Both the position numbers and the translations under genes were made by a program. Below the pieces are notes generated by a model that saw only the letters and a list, made by a program, of their open reading frames with translations, ran no database searches and had not been told where the DNA came from. DNA of 55,199 nt. Source: Eggerthellaceae bacterium. GTDB taxonomy: Bacteria; Actinomycetota; Coriobacteriia; Coriobacteriales; Eggerthellaceae. The DNA is taken from assembly GCA_030524475.1 (NCBI GenBank), contig JAUNGO010000007.1:1-55199 (forward strand). The letters run 5' to 3'. Positions 15,947 through 24,402 of this stretch are shown piece by piece (the first letter of the stretch is position 1; the number at the start of each line of letters is the position of its first letter).

Positions 15947-18900
15947 ATGTCAGCGCAGTTCAACATACATGCTGTCGACCCGGCGTGCGTGGCGCGGCTT
16001 GCCGCCGAGTTGGGGCTTCCGCGCTTTATTGCCGCCACGCTGGCGTCGCGGGGCATCACGTCGCCGCACGCGGCTCGCCTGTTCTTGCAGCCCTCGCTCG
16101 ACCGCGATTGGCGAAATCCCTACGACATTCCGGGCCTGTCGGACGTGGCCGACGCGCTGGAGGCCGCCGTCCGCGAGCGAAAGCACGTGGTGGTGTTCGG
16201 CGACTTCGACCTCGACGGCATCTCGGCCACCACCGTGCTCACGCGGGGCTTGCGTGCGCTCGGCGGCAAGGCCACGCCGTTCATCCCGCGCCGCTTCGAG
16301 GAAGGCTACGGCCTCTCGCGCGCCGCCTACGAGCGCGTGCGCAAGCTTGAGCCCGACCTCATCGTGACGGTGGACTGCGGCATCGCCTGCAAAGACGAGG
16401 TGGCCGCCATCGTGGCCGACGGCGTGCCGGTGCTTGTCACCGACCACCACGAGGCCGCCGACCTCGTGCCCGAAAACGTCCCTGTGGCCGACCCGAAGCT
16501 CGACCCCTCCTGCGAAAGCTCCATCCTCGCAGGCGTGGGCGTGGCGCTCAAGCTCGTGCAGGTGCTCGGCGCGCGCATGGGGTATCCGCACCTGTGGCGC
16601 TCCTACACCGACTTCGCCACGCTCGGCACGGTGGCCGACCTCATGCCCATGGTGGGCGAAAACCGTGCGCTCGTGGCCGACGGGCTCTCCCGCATGAACG
16701 AGAACCCGCGCCCGTGCGTGGCGGCGCTCGTGGGCACGAGCGGGGTGGCGGGCAAGCCGCTTTCCGCCACGGGATTGAGCTTTTCGCTCATCCCGCGCTT
16801 GAACGCCGCCGGTCGCATGGGCGACGCGCAGCTGGCGCTCGACCTGCTCATGAGCGACAACTTCTCCGAGGCGTGCACGCTGGCGGAAAAACTCGAGGCG
16901 GTCAACGACCAGCGCCGCGCCATCGAGGCGGAGCTTTCCGAGATCGCCAAGGCGCAGGCGGCCGAGGTGTACCGCGGGCAGCGCGCGCTTGTGGTGGCGG
17001 GCGTGGGCTGGCACGAGGGCGTGAAGGGCATCGTGGCCAGCCGCCTGGTGAGCACCTACGGCGTGCCCACGCTTTTGTTCACCATCGACGGCGACGAGGC
17101 GCGCGGAAGCGGGCGCAGCGTGGGGTCGGTGAACCTGTTCGCCGCCGTGGAAAGCGCGTCTGATTTGGTCACGCGCTTCGGCGGGCACGAGGCGGCGGTG
17201 GGCGTCACGCTGCCGACCGCCAACTTGGGCGCGTTTTCCGACCGCCTGTGCGAATACATGGATCGGTTGCCCGAGGACGACTTCCATCCCATGATCGAGA
17301 TCGACGCCTGCGTCGACCTCGACGAGTTCACGCTCGAAACCGTGTCGATGCTCGACATGCTGGCGCCGTTCGGTCAGGAAAACCCCCAGCCCACCTTCCT
17401 CGCGCGCAACGTGTCGCTTGAGCGCTGCCGCGCGGTGGGCGCCGACAAGAACCACTTCTCGTGCACGCTCACCAACGGGCGCGTGGCGGTGAACGGCATC
17501 ATGTTCCACTGCAACTACATCGACACGCTGCTGTACAACGAGTCGGTGGTCGACGCGGCGTTCTCGGTGCAGATCGACGAGTGGCGCGGCCGCCGGTCGG
17601 TGAAGGCGATGCTCGAAACGCTGGCGCCCGCGCGCTCGTGCTGCGCGCTGGAGGCGTGCTGCGACCCGGCGATGCTCGCCTTCGTGGACGATCTGTTCGA
17701 CATGAGCGACGAGGCGCTGTGCGCCCAGGCCGACGCGCAGTTCGACCCCGCTGACGAGCGCGCCGCCGCCCGCGCGCGGTGGGAGGCGCTCGCCAAAAGC
17801 GACGAGGACGCGCTTGAAGCGGCCATCGTGCGCGCCATCATCGGCGAGGGAGAGCTGCACCCCTCGCAGCGCGAGATTCTCGACCGCCTGCGCGCGGGGC
17901 TTTCCACGCTTGCCGTCATGGCCACAGGCCGCGGCAAGTCGCTCACGTTCCAGGTTTACGCGGCGCTGCGGGCGCTCACGGCGCGCGAGGCCAGCGTGTT
18001 CGTGTACCCGCTGCGCGCGCTCATCGCCGACCAGGCGTTTCATCTGACCACCGCGCTTGAGCGCTTCGGGCTTGCGTGCGCCATCCTAAGCGGCGAGAGC
18101 ACGCCCGAGGAGCGCGCGCGGGTGTATGAGGGGCTTGCCGACGGGTCGGTCGACATCGTGCTCACCACGCCCGAGTACCTGATGTTCCACGTCGACGAGA
18201 TCGGCGCGTGCAAGCGGGTCGGGTTCGTGGTGGTTGACGAGGCGCACCACATCGGCCTGGCGAAGGCGGGGCAGCGCGTGGCGTACACGCAGCTTGGGCT
18301 TGCGGTGGCGAAGCTCGGCGCGCCGGTGGTGCTCGCCGTCACGGCCACCGCGCCCGACGAGATAGCCGCCGACATCGACGCCACGCTGCCGCTTGAGGAC
18401 AGCGTGATCGACGACACCGCGCGCGAGAACTTAAGCGTCGACGACCAGCGCAACATCCGCAACAAGGACGACTACCTGGCGAACCTCGTGGCGCAGGGCG
18501 AGAAGATGGTGGTCTACGTGAACTCGCGCGAGCAGTCGGTGGCGCTTGCGCGTACGCTGCGCCGCCGCGTGCCGCAGTTGGCGCCGCTCATCGGCTTTTA
18601 CAACGCGGGCCTCACGCGCGTGGAGCGCAAGCGCATCGAGGAGCTGTTCCGCAACGACGAGCTCAAGGTTTTGGTGGCAACCTCGGCGTTCGGCGAGGGG
18701 ATAGACATCCCCAACATTCGCCATGTGGTGCTGTACCATTTGCCGTTCAACGAGGTGGAGTTCAACCAGATGAGCGGACGGGCGGGGCGCGACGGGCTGC
18801 CCGCCTGCGTGCATTTGCTCTATGGCCGCGCCGACGTGGCCTTAAACGAGCGCATCCTGGCGAATATGACGCCCGACCACGACGTGATGGCGCAGGTGTA

Positions 18901-19285
18901 CCGGCGCCTACGCGCGCTGCAGCGGCAAAATCCCGGCAACTACTTCTGCATGGGCAACGGCGACTTGGCGGCGCTCGCCTCCGACGACTTTCACGCGGTG
19001 GCGCCCGAGTCGGCGGCGTGCGGCGTGGCGGTGTTCCGCGAGCTGGGGCTCATCGAGACGCGCACGGCGCGCAACGCGGGGCAAACGACGCGGTGGATTC
19101 GCGTCAACGAGGGGGCGTCGAAGGTTGAGCTGACCGACTCGGTGCGCTATCGTGAGGGGCTTGGCGAGCGCGGCGTGTTCGACGCGTTCCGCGACTGGGC
19201 GCTCGCGCAGGACCCGCACGTGCTGCGCGTGCGGGTGTCGCACCCGATTGTTCCGCGTGATCGGCGCGACGGGCTTAAGCCTTAA
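15947..19285 (+). CDS. recJ: RecJ-RecQ fusion: single-strand exonuclease plus DNA helicase
   Basis: A 1112-residue two-enzyme protein. Residues 1 to about 570 are RecJ, a 5'-3' ssDNA exonuclease: DFDLDG (86-91), TVDCG (141-145), TDHH (165-168), RLNAAGR and the DHHA1 GGHEAAVG region, then the OB-like domain. Residues 620-1100 are a RecQ-like superfamily 2 helicase: MATGRGKSLTF (Walker A, about 657-667), VVDEAHH (about 761), AVTATAPDE (motif III) and QMSGRAGRDG (motif VI, about 940-949). A RecQ zinc-binding or HRDC domain is not evident. Helicase and nuclease usually cooperate in recombination repair; here they are covalently joined. The ribosome site is weak. The rel gene follows after 16 bases. 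Confidence 0.92.
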   Translation: MSAQFNIHAVDPACVARLAAELGLPRFIAATLASRGITSPHAARLFLQPSLDRDWRNPYDIPGLSDVADALEAAVRERKHVVVFGDFDLDGISATTVLTRGLRALGGKATPFIPRRFEEGYGLSRAAYERVRKLEPDLIVTVDCGIACKDEVAAIVADGVPVLVTDHHEAADLVPENVPVADPKLDPSCESSILAGVGVALKLVQVLGARMGYPHLWRSYTDFATLGTVADLMPMVGENRALVADGLSRMNENPRPCVAALVGTSGVAGKPLSATGLSFSLIPRLNAAGRMGDAQLALDLLMSDNFSEACTLAEKLEAVNDQRRAIEAELSEIAKAQAAEVYRGQRALVVAGVGWHEGVKGIVASRLVSTYGVPTLLFTIDGDEARGSGRSVGSVNLFAAVESASDLVTRFGGHEAAVGVTLPTANLGAFSDRLCEYMDRLPEDDFHPMIEIDACVDLDEFTLETVSMLDMLAPFGQENPQPTFLARNVSLERCRAVGADKNHFSCTLTNGRVAVNGIMFHCNYIDTLLYNESVVDAAFSVQIDEWRGRRSVKAMLETLAPARSCCALEACCDPAMLAFVDDLFDMSDEALCAQADAQFDPADERAAARARWEALAKSDEDALEAAIVRAIIGEGELHPSQREILDRLRAGLSTLAVMATGRGKSLTFQVYAALRALTAREASVFVYPLRALIADQAFHLTTALERFGLACAILSGESTPEERARVYEGLADGSVDIVLTTPEYLMFHVDEIGACKRVGFVVVDEAHHIGLAKAGQRVAYTQLGLAVAKLGAPVVLAVTATAPDEIAADIDATLPLEDSVIDDTARENLSVDDQRNIRNKDDYLANLVAQGEKMVVYVNSREQSVALARTLRRRVPQLAPLIGFYNAGLTRVERKRIEELFRNDELKVLVATSAFGEGIDIPNIRHVVLYHLPFNEVEFNQMSGRAGRDGLPACVHLLYGRADVALNERILANMTPDHDVMAQVYRRLRALQRQNPGNYFCMGNGDLAALASDDFHAVAPESAACGVAVFRELGLIETRTARNAGQTTRWIRVNEGASKVELTDSVRYREGLGERGVFDAFRDWALAQDPHVLRVRVSHPIVPRDRRDGLKP

Positions 19286-19301
19286 GGGAAGGGGGCGTCT
19301 T

Positions 19302-21698
19302 ATGGGCGCTGAGAAGAATAACGAAGAGATGCTCGGCGAGGCTTTGAGCGGCGCTGCCACGAAGCAGACGGTCGATTTGATGCTCGGACGCCCGTATGTT
19401 GCTGAGCACTCGATGGCGTCGGGCGCGGAAGGCGCCGAGCGCCGCCCGAAAACCCCCGAGGAGCGCTTCGCCGCGCTGCAAAAGCTCACGAGCGCGTATA
19501 TGACCGAAGACGAGGAGGCCATGCTCGCGCACGCCTTCGCCTTCGCCAACGCGGCGCACAAGGGGCAGTGCCGCAAGTCCGGCGAGCCGTTCATCGTGCA
19601 TCCCATCGAGGTGGGCATCATCTTGGCCGATTTGCGCATGGACGCCGAAACCATTTGCGCGGCGCTTTTGCACGACACGGTGGAGGACACCGAGGTCACC
19701 TCCGAAGACGTCGAGCGCGAGTTCAACGCGCAGGTGCGCCAGCTCGTGGAGGGCGTCACCAAAATCACGCGCATCGAGGTGGAAAGCCTGTCGGACGAGC
19801 AGGCGGCCACCATCCGCAAGATGTTCGTCGCCATGAGCAAAGACATCCGCGTCATCGTGATCAAGCTGGCCGACCGCCTGCACAACATGCGCACGCTGGC
19901 CGCGCTGCGCGAGGACCGCCGCATCTTCAAAAGCCGCGAGACGCTTGAGATCTACGCGCCCATCGCGCACCGCCTCGGCATCAACTCGATCAAGTGGGAA
20001 CTTGAGGACCTCTCGTTTTTCTACCTCGAGCCGAACAAGTACAAGCAGGTCAGCCGCATGGTCACCGAAAGCCGCGCCGAGCGCGAGGCCTACCTTGCCG
20101 ATGTGCTCAACATCATCCAGGCCGAGATGGACAAGGTGGGCATCGACTGTCAGCTGATGGGCCGCCCGAAGCATTTGTACTCCATCTACCAGAAGATGAC
20201 GAAGAAGGGCAAGGGCTTCTCGGAGATCTACGACTTGATTGCCGTGCGCGTGATCGTGAAGTCGGTGAAGGACTGCTACTCGGCGCTGGGCGCTGTGCAC
20301 ACGTTGTGGCATCCGATGCCGGGGCGCTTCAAAGACTACATCGCCATGCCGAAGTTCAATATGTACCAAAGTCTGCACACCACGGTAATGGGCCCGGCGG
20401 GCCGTCCCCTTGAGGTGCAGATTCGCACCGAGGAGATGCACCGCGCGAGTGAGTACGGCGTGGCGGCGCACTGGCGCTACAAGGAGTCGGGCGGCAAGGT
20501 GAGCGCCGATGCGCTCGACCAACAGCTGGCGTGGCTGCGCGAGATGGTGGACTGGCAGGACGAGACCGAGGACTCGCGCGAGTTTTTGAAGTCGCTCAAG
20601 ATGGACCTCGACAACTCGGAGGTGTTCGTGTTCACGCCGAAGGGCGAGGTCATGAGCTTGCGCGCGGGCGCCACGCCGGTCGATTTCGCCTACGCCATCC
20701 ACACCGAGGTGGGCAACCACTGCGTGGGCGCGAAGGTAAACGGCTCGATCGTGCCTTTGAGCTACGAGTTGCAGGTGGGCGACCGCGTGGAGGTGCTCAC
20801 GCAGAAAAGCGCCAGCCCCTCGCGCGACTGGCTGAACATGGTGAAAACGCCGAGCGCGCGCAGCAAGATTCGCTCGTACTTCTCGAAGGCGTCGCGCTCG
20901 GACGACTTGCAGCTGGGGCGCGACAAGCTCACGCGCGAGATGCGCAAGCATGGCCTGGGCATCTCGAGCGCGCAGTCGATGCGCGCGCTGAAGTCGGTGG
21001 CGGAGGCCATGGGCTTCAACGATACCGACGATATGTTCGTGCAGCTGGGAACGGGGAAGGAAACGCCGCAACGTGTGGCGAACCGCCTGTTGAAGATCCT
21101 GGTCGACAAGGGCACCGAGGACGCGGAGAAGCCCGGGTTCGGCGCGTCGGCGTCGTCGACTGGCATCATGCCGCCGATGCTCACGAGCGTGAAGCGCGCG
21201 AAGAAGCACGAGACGCACGCCAGCAACGGCATCGTGGTGAAGGGAGTCGACGACGTGCTGGTGCGCCTGTCGCGGTGCTGCAACCCGGTGCCGGGCGACG
21301 AGATCATCGGGTTCGTGACGCGCGGCCGCGGCGTGAGCGTGCACCGCGCCGACTGCCCGAACGCGGTGGACTTGAAGCGCAGCCCCGAGCGCATCATCGA
21401 GGTGTCGTGGGAGGGCACGCCGACGGCGGCGGCAACGTACCAGATCGAGGTGTACATCGAGGCGCTCGACCGCATGAACCTGCTGCTTGACGTGACGCGG
21501 ACGCTGTCGGAGGCGGGCGCGAACGTGCTGTCGTGCACGACGACGACGCATCGCGATGGCATGGTGGAGATGCGCTTTTTGCTCCAGGTGTCCGACTTGG
21601 CGGTGATCAACCGCACGCTCAAGGCGCTCGGCGAGATCGAGGGCGTGTTCGACGCCAGGCGCATGGTGCCAGGCCAAACCCTGCGCTCGCGGAAATAG
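19302..21698 (+). CDS. rel: Bifunctional (p)ppGpp synthetase/hydrolase, Rel/SpoT
   Basis: A 798-residue RelA/SpoT homologue controlling the stringent response. Domains in order: HD hydrolase (about 70-230, with HPIEVG and intact HDTVEDTE at 124-131, so hydrolysis is likely retained), synthetase (about 280-400, ending near RPLEVQIRTEEMH), TGS (about 445-510, EVFVFTPKGEVMSL), a Cys/His conserved segment (RLSRCCNPVPGDEIIGF) and a C-terminal ACT domain (about 715-795). ATG 19302 follows AAGGGAAGGGGG. The much longer upstream frame from 19152 overlaps the RecJ-RecQ gene and is not credible. The 16-base gap implies one operon with the fusion gene. Confidence 0.93.
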   Translation: MGAEKNNEEMLGEALSGAATKQTVDLMLGRPYVAEHSMASGAEGAERRPKTPEERFAALQKLTSAYMTEDEEAMLAHAFAFANAAHKGQCRKSGEPFIVHPIEVGIILADLRMDAETICAALLHDTVEDTEVTSEDVEREFNAQVRQLVEGVTKITRIEVESLSDEQAATIRKMFVAMSKDIRVIVIKLADRLHNMRTLAALREDRRIFKSRETLEIYAPIAHRLGINSIKWELEDLSFFYLEPNKYKQVSRMVTESRAEREAYLADVLNIIQAEMDKVGIDCQLMGRPKHLYSIYQKMTKKGKGFSEIYDLIAVRVIVKSVKDCYSALGAVHTLWHPMPGRFKDYIAMPKFNMYQSLHTTVMGPAGRPLEVQIRTEEMHRASEYGVAAHWRYKESGGKVSADALDQQLAWLREMVDWQDETEDSREFLKSLKMDLDNSEVFVFTPKGEVMSLRAGATPVDFAYAIHTEVGNHCVGAKVNGSIVPLSYELQVGDRVEVLTQKSASPSRDWLNMVKTPSARSKIRSYFSKASRSDDLQLGRDKLTREMRKHGLGISSAQSMRALKSVAEAMGFNDTDDMFVQLGTGKETPQRVANRLLKILVDKGTEDAEKPGFGASASSTGIMPPMLTSVKRAKKHETHASNGIVVKGVDDVLVRLSRCCNPVPGDEIIGFVTRGRGVSVHRADCPNAVDLKRSPERIIEVSWEGTPTAAATYQIEVYIEALDRMNLLLDVTRTLSEAGANVLSCTTTTHRDGMVEMRFLLQVSDLAVINRTLKALGEIEGVFDARRMVPGQTLRSRK

Positions 21699-21744
21699 CT
21701 GCGAGCGAGGGAGCTGGGCGAGAACGCGGGGAAGGCCTTCGTAG

Positions 21745-21765
21745 GGCAAGGGCCATGCCCTTGCC
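21745..21765 (+). terminator. Hairpin after rel
   Basis: GGCAAGGGC (21745-21753) and GCCCTTGCC (21757-21765) form a 9-bp stem with a 3-base loop, 46 bases beyond the rel stop. No T-run follows, so termination is only probable. Confidence 0.5.
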
Positions 21766-21856
21766 GCCAGGCTGGCTGCGAAGGTGAGCGCATGGTGAGT
21801 GCAACCCATGCCCCGCGCTTAACGAATGATAAACCTCACCCTTTAAAACGTGAACT

Positions 21857-21910
21857 GCATAACTCCTATGACTTTTGCGTTAATGATTGCAAAAGTCATA
21901 GGAGTTATGC
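21857..21910. repeat. Perfect 22-bp inverted repeat upstream of the DUF4143 ATPase gene
   Basis: The left arm 21857-21878 (GCATAACTCC...ACTTTTGC) and right arm 21889-21910 (GCAAAAGT...AGTTATGC) are exact reverse complements over 22 bases, around a 10-base loop GTTAATGATT. It lies 39 bases before the ATG of the ATPase gene and is much more AT-rich than the surroundings. A transcript through it would form a very stable hairpin in the 5' leader. Equally, a dimeric protein could bind it as an operator, or it may be a mobile-element end. Confidence 0.9.
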
Positions 21911-21949
21911 GAAAATTGCTGCGAATTCAATGCGAGTCGTGGAGAAAAA

Positions 21950-23281
21950 ATGCAGCGAGAGATAATGACGGAGCTTGTGGCATGGAAAGACATGCCCCGC
22001 CGAAAACCCCTCATGATTACGGGCGTGCGCCAATGCGGCAAAACCTACATCGTCGAGAAGTTCTCGGAGGAGTGCTTCGACAGTTTCGTGCGTATCAATT
22101 TCGAGGAGACAGAGGCGGCGTCGGCCGTCTTCGAGTACGACTTCGACGTGAAGCGCATCCTTTCGGAGATAGAGTACCTGACAAAGCAAAAGGTTACAGC
22201 GGGGAAGACGCTGCTTTTCTTCGATGAGATACAGCAGTGTCCGAGGGCTGTGACCGCTCTTAAGTACTTCTGCGAAAACATGCCGGAACTGCATGTTGTG
22301 TGCGCGGGCTCGCTTTTGGGCGTGGCACTTGCGCGCGATAAGGCGTCGTTTCCGGTGGGAAAGGTGAACCGCCTGCGGCTCTATCCTATGAGCTTCAAAG
22401 AGTTCGCCGTCGCCTGCGGACAAGGTGGGCTTGTGGAGATGCTTTCCGCCTGGCCCTCGGATCGACCGATACCCGAGCTGTATGCGCGGCCGATGGGGAA
22501 ACTGCTCAAGGAGTTCTACGCGGTTGGCGGCATGCCCGAGGCGGTGGCTACCTGGCTTGACACGAGAGACCTTGACGCCGTCGAGCGGGTGCAACGCGAA
22601 ATCCTGGCCGACTACGCCGACGACTTCGCGAAGTACGCGCCGCTTGCCGAGGTGCCGAAAATTCGTTGGATTTGGGACTCGGTGCCGGTGCAGCTTGCGA
22701 AAGAGAACAACAAGTTCGTATTCTCCCACGTGAAGGCGGGGAAACGCTCGGCTGATTTGGAGGACGCGCTGCAATGGCTTTCCGATGCGGGGCTGATCAG
22801 TCGGGTACACTTGGTGGAAAAGCCCGAGCTCCCGCTTTCCGGTTTTGCCGACAGAACGTATTTCAAGGTGTATATGTCCGACATCGGATTGTTGCGCGTG
22901 CGCTCAGGCGTGTCTGCGGAAACCGTCATGGGAGACTCGGAGAACTACCGGCGCTTCAAAGGAGCATTTGCGGAAAACTACGTGCTTAACGAACTCGTCT
23001 CGCAGGGGAAGGAGCCGTTTTTCTGGCGTTCGGGAAATACCGCCGAGGTCGATTTCGTCTACGAGTCTGACGGCGACATCGTTCCTGTGGAAGTAAAGGC
23101 AGCCGATAATACCCAGGCGAAAAGCTATCGGCAATTCTGCAAGGTCTACGAACCGGCATATGGGTTCAAGATGTCCGAGAAAAACATGGGAGTCAATATG
23201 TGCGAGCGAACGCAGACCACAAGCTTGCCGCTTTATCTTTGTTGGAATATGGACGGCTACGCCTTGGATCGTGGCAGGTAG
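21950..23281 (+). CDS. AAA-family ATPase with C-terminal DUF4143 domain
   Basis: A 443-residue cytoplasmic protein. The N-terminal AAA_14 ATPase has Walker A TGVRQCGKT (24-32), Walker B LLFFDEIQQ (88-96), a CAGSLLG sensor-like segment and the family's YPMSFKEF. The C-terminal DUF4143 region ends in a restriction-nuclease-like motif (EVDFVYES, then IVPVEVKAA, about 365-383). Members are abundant and often paralogous in gut bacteria; the function is unknown, with a link to mobile DNA or defence suspected. Base composition is lower in GC than rel and its neighbours, consistent with transfer. A good but modest ribosome site (GTGGAG) precedes ATG 21950. The 22-bp palindrome lies just upstream. Confidence 0.9.
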   Translation: MQREIMTELVAWKDMPRRKPLMITGVRQCGKTYIVEKFSEECFDSFVRINFEETEAASAVFEYDFDVKRILSEIEYLTKQKVTAGKTLLFFDEIQQCPRAVTALKYFCENMPELHVVCAGSLLGVALARDKASFPVGKVNRLRLYPMSFKEFAVACGQGGLVEMLSAWPSDRPIPELYARPMGKLLKEFYAVGGMPEAVATWLDTRDLDAVERVQREILADYADDFAKYAPLAEVPKIRWIWDSVPVQLAKENNKFVFSHVKAGKRSADLEDALQWLSDAGLISRVHLVEKPELPLSGFADRTYFKVYMSDIGLLRVRSGVSAETVMGDSENYRRFKGAFAENYVLNELVSQGKEPFFWRSGNTAEVDFVYESDGDIVPVEVKAADNTQAKSYRQFCKVYEPAYGFKMSEKNMGVNMCERTQTTSLPLYLCWNMDGYALDRGR

Positions 23282-23349
23282 TCGCCTCGTGTGCGATAAT
23301 TGCCTTCATCTTGCAGGAATACACAAAAGGCAAGCGGGAAGGCGGGTTT

Positions 23350-24024
23350 ATGGCGAAGGCGTATGAGGTTCAGGGGCTTTGCGTTGACGTGAGCTATTTG
23401 GTCATGGGACCTATCGAGAACAACGTGTACCTTATTTCCGACGGCGTGGGCACGATGGTGGTCGACCCGTCGTGCGACGCGCCGCGCATCCTGGAGGCGC
23501 TCGGCGACGCGAAGCTCGACGCCATCGTGTTGACGCATGCGCATTGGGACCACACGGGTGCGGCGGCTGAGCTGCGCGCCGCCACGGGTGCCACTGTGTA
23601 CGCGTCGGCAGTCGACGCGGCCGAAGTCGAGCAGCCCCACGCGGGGTTCGCCTCGCGCACCGCCGCGCCGTGCCCCGTCGACGTGCGCTTGTCGCACGGA
23701 GACGTGGTGCGCGTGGGCAACATGCAGTGGAAAACGATCGCCACGCCGGGCCACACGAAAGGCTCGATGTGCCTGTTCATGGTGCCGCCGTTCGGCAACC
23801 ACGCCGACGGTCTGCCCGTGCTTATTTCGGGCGACACGCTGTTCGCGGGAACGGTTGGGCGCACCGACTTCGAAGGCGGCTCAATGCGCGAGATGGCCTC
23901 GTCGATCAAGAAGCTGGCGAAGCTGCCCGACGACACCGTGGTGCTGCCCGGCCACAACGACCTCACCACCATCGGCGCCGAGCGCCGCCGCGTGTTTGCG
24001 CATTTCGGCGACGAGCCTTCCTGA
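23350..24024 (+). CDS. Metallo-beta-lactamase-fold hydrolase, glyoxalase II-like
   Basis: A 224-residue MBL-fold protein. Zinc-binding signatures: LTHAHWDHTG (61-70), TPGHTKGSM (about 133-141), ISGDTLFAG and the final PGHNDLTTIG. A hydroxyacylglutathione-hydrolase-like or general thioester hydrolase activity is typical of the family; the exact substrate is unknown. The start at ATG 23350 has GGAAGGCGGG upstream and avoids a 150-base extension that overlaps the previous gene. The gene is followed, 1 base after its stop, by copy A of the structured element. Confidence 0.85.
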   Translation: MAKAYEVQGLCVDVSYLVMGPIENNVYLISDGVGTMVVDPSCDAPRILEALGDAKLDAIVLTHAHWDHTGAAAELRAATGATVYASAVDAAEVEQPHAGFASRTAAPCPVDVRLSHGDVVRVGNMQWKTIATPGHTKGSMCLFMVPPFGNHADGLPVLISGDTLFAGTVGRTDFEGGSMREMASSIKKLAKLPDDTVVLPGHNDLTTIGAERRRVFAHFGDEPS

Positions 24025-24025
24025 T

Positions 24026-24182
24026 TTCGTTCGTTGCTGACGCAACGAACGAACTTGTCGACGCTGCGAAGCTCTGACGCATTCCATCTAGCCCCTTGTT
24101 TTGGGTGCGGCGCGCACCGAAGTGCGCTTGGCCCAAAGGCGGGGCTACCTGGAACGCCTCAGAGCTTCTCGCTGACGTTACG
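24026..24182 (+). repeat. Structured intergenic element, copy A
   Basis: Parts in order: a 12-bp hairpin TTCGTTCGTTGC (24026-24037), loop TGAC, and its mate (24042-24053). Next comes conserved GAAC at 24051 leading into GTCGACGCTGCG (to 24068). Then a layered hairpin: GAAGCTCTGA (24068-24077) with TCAGAGCTTC (24159-24168), TAGCCCC (24089-24095) with GGGGCTA (24141-24147), TTTGGG with CCCAAA, and GCGCAC with GTGCGC around loop CGAA. The conserved end CTCGCTGACGTTACG closes it (24168-24182). Copies B and C share the ends and the architecture but not the stem sequences. Confidence 0.8.
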
Positions 24183-24266
24183 AACAACATGCGATCTTTT
24201 TCGGGCTGACAACGTTTGCGTTCAGCCTGTCGCCCCCCCGTGTTCACGACTTTCCTTCGCCGCCTC

Positions 24267-24347
24267 TTTACACAAACTTTACGATGCGTTTGCCGCTCGA
24301 CGGCGTTTCTTGCTGACGGTTTCTTTACAATGTTAAGACGCCGTTAA
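24267..24347 (+). promoter_or_regulatory. Candidate Pho-box repeats upstream of the PiT gene
   Basis: TTTAC occurs at 24267-24271 and 24278-24282, exactly 11 bases apart. GTTAA occurs at 24332-24336 and 24343-24347, again 11 bases apart. Direct repeats with an 11-base period are the pattern bound by PhoP/PhoB-type phosphate regulators, and the next gene is a phosphate transporter. The surrounding 60 bases are AT-rich and should contain the promoter. Confidence 0.5.
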
Positions 24348-24402
24348 ATCGTGCGGTCATGCGCGCGGTTTCAGGCGAGGCTTACCCGTCGAAAGGACAT
24401 CC

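Noticed and set aside
15950..18043. 697-residue open frame antisense to the RecJ-RecQ gene
   Set aside because: It is a composition-driven shadow rich in Arg, His, Val and Ala, without a ribosome site or any family feature.
19275..21809. 844-residue open frame antisense to rel
   Set aside because: It is His/Arg/Leu-rich, mirrors the GC-biased codon positions of rel, and has no motif. Rel is unambiguous in the other strand.
24025..24402. tRNA or known riboswitch in the gap before the PiT gene
   Set aside because: No cloverleaf, no TTCRANY loop and no riboswitch consensus was recognised. The pairing belongs to the repeated element.
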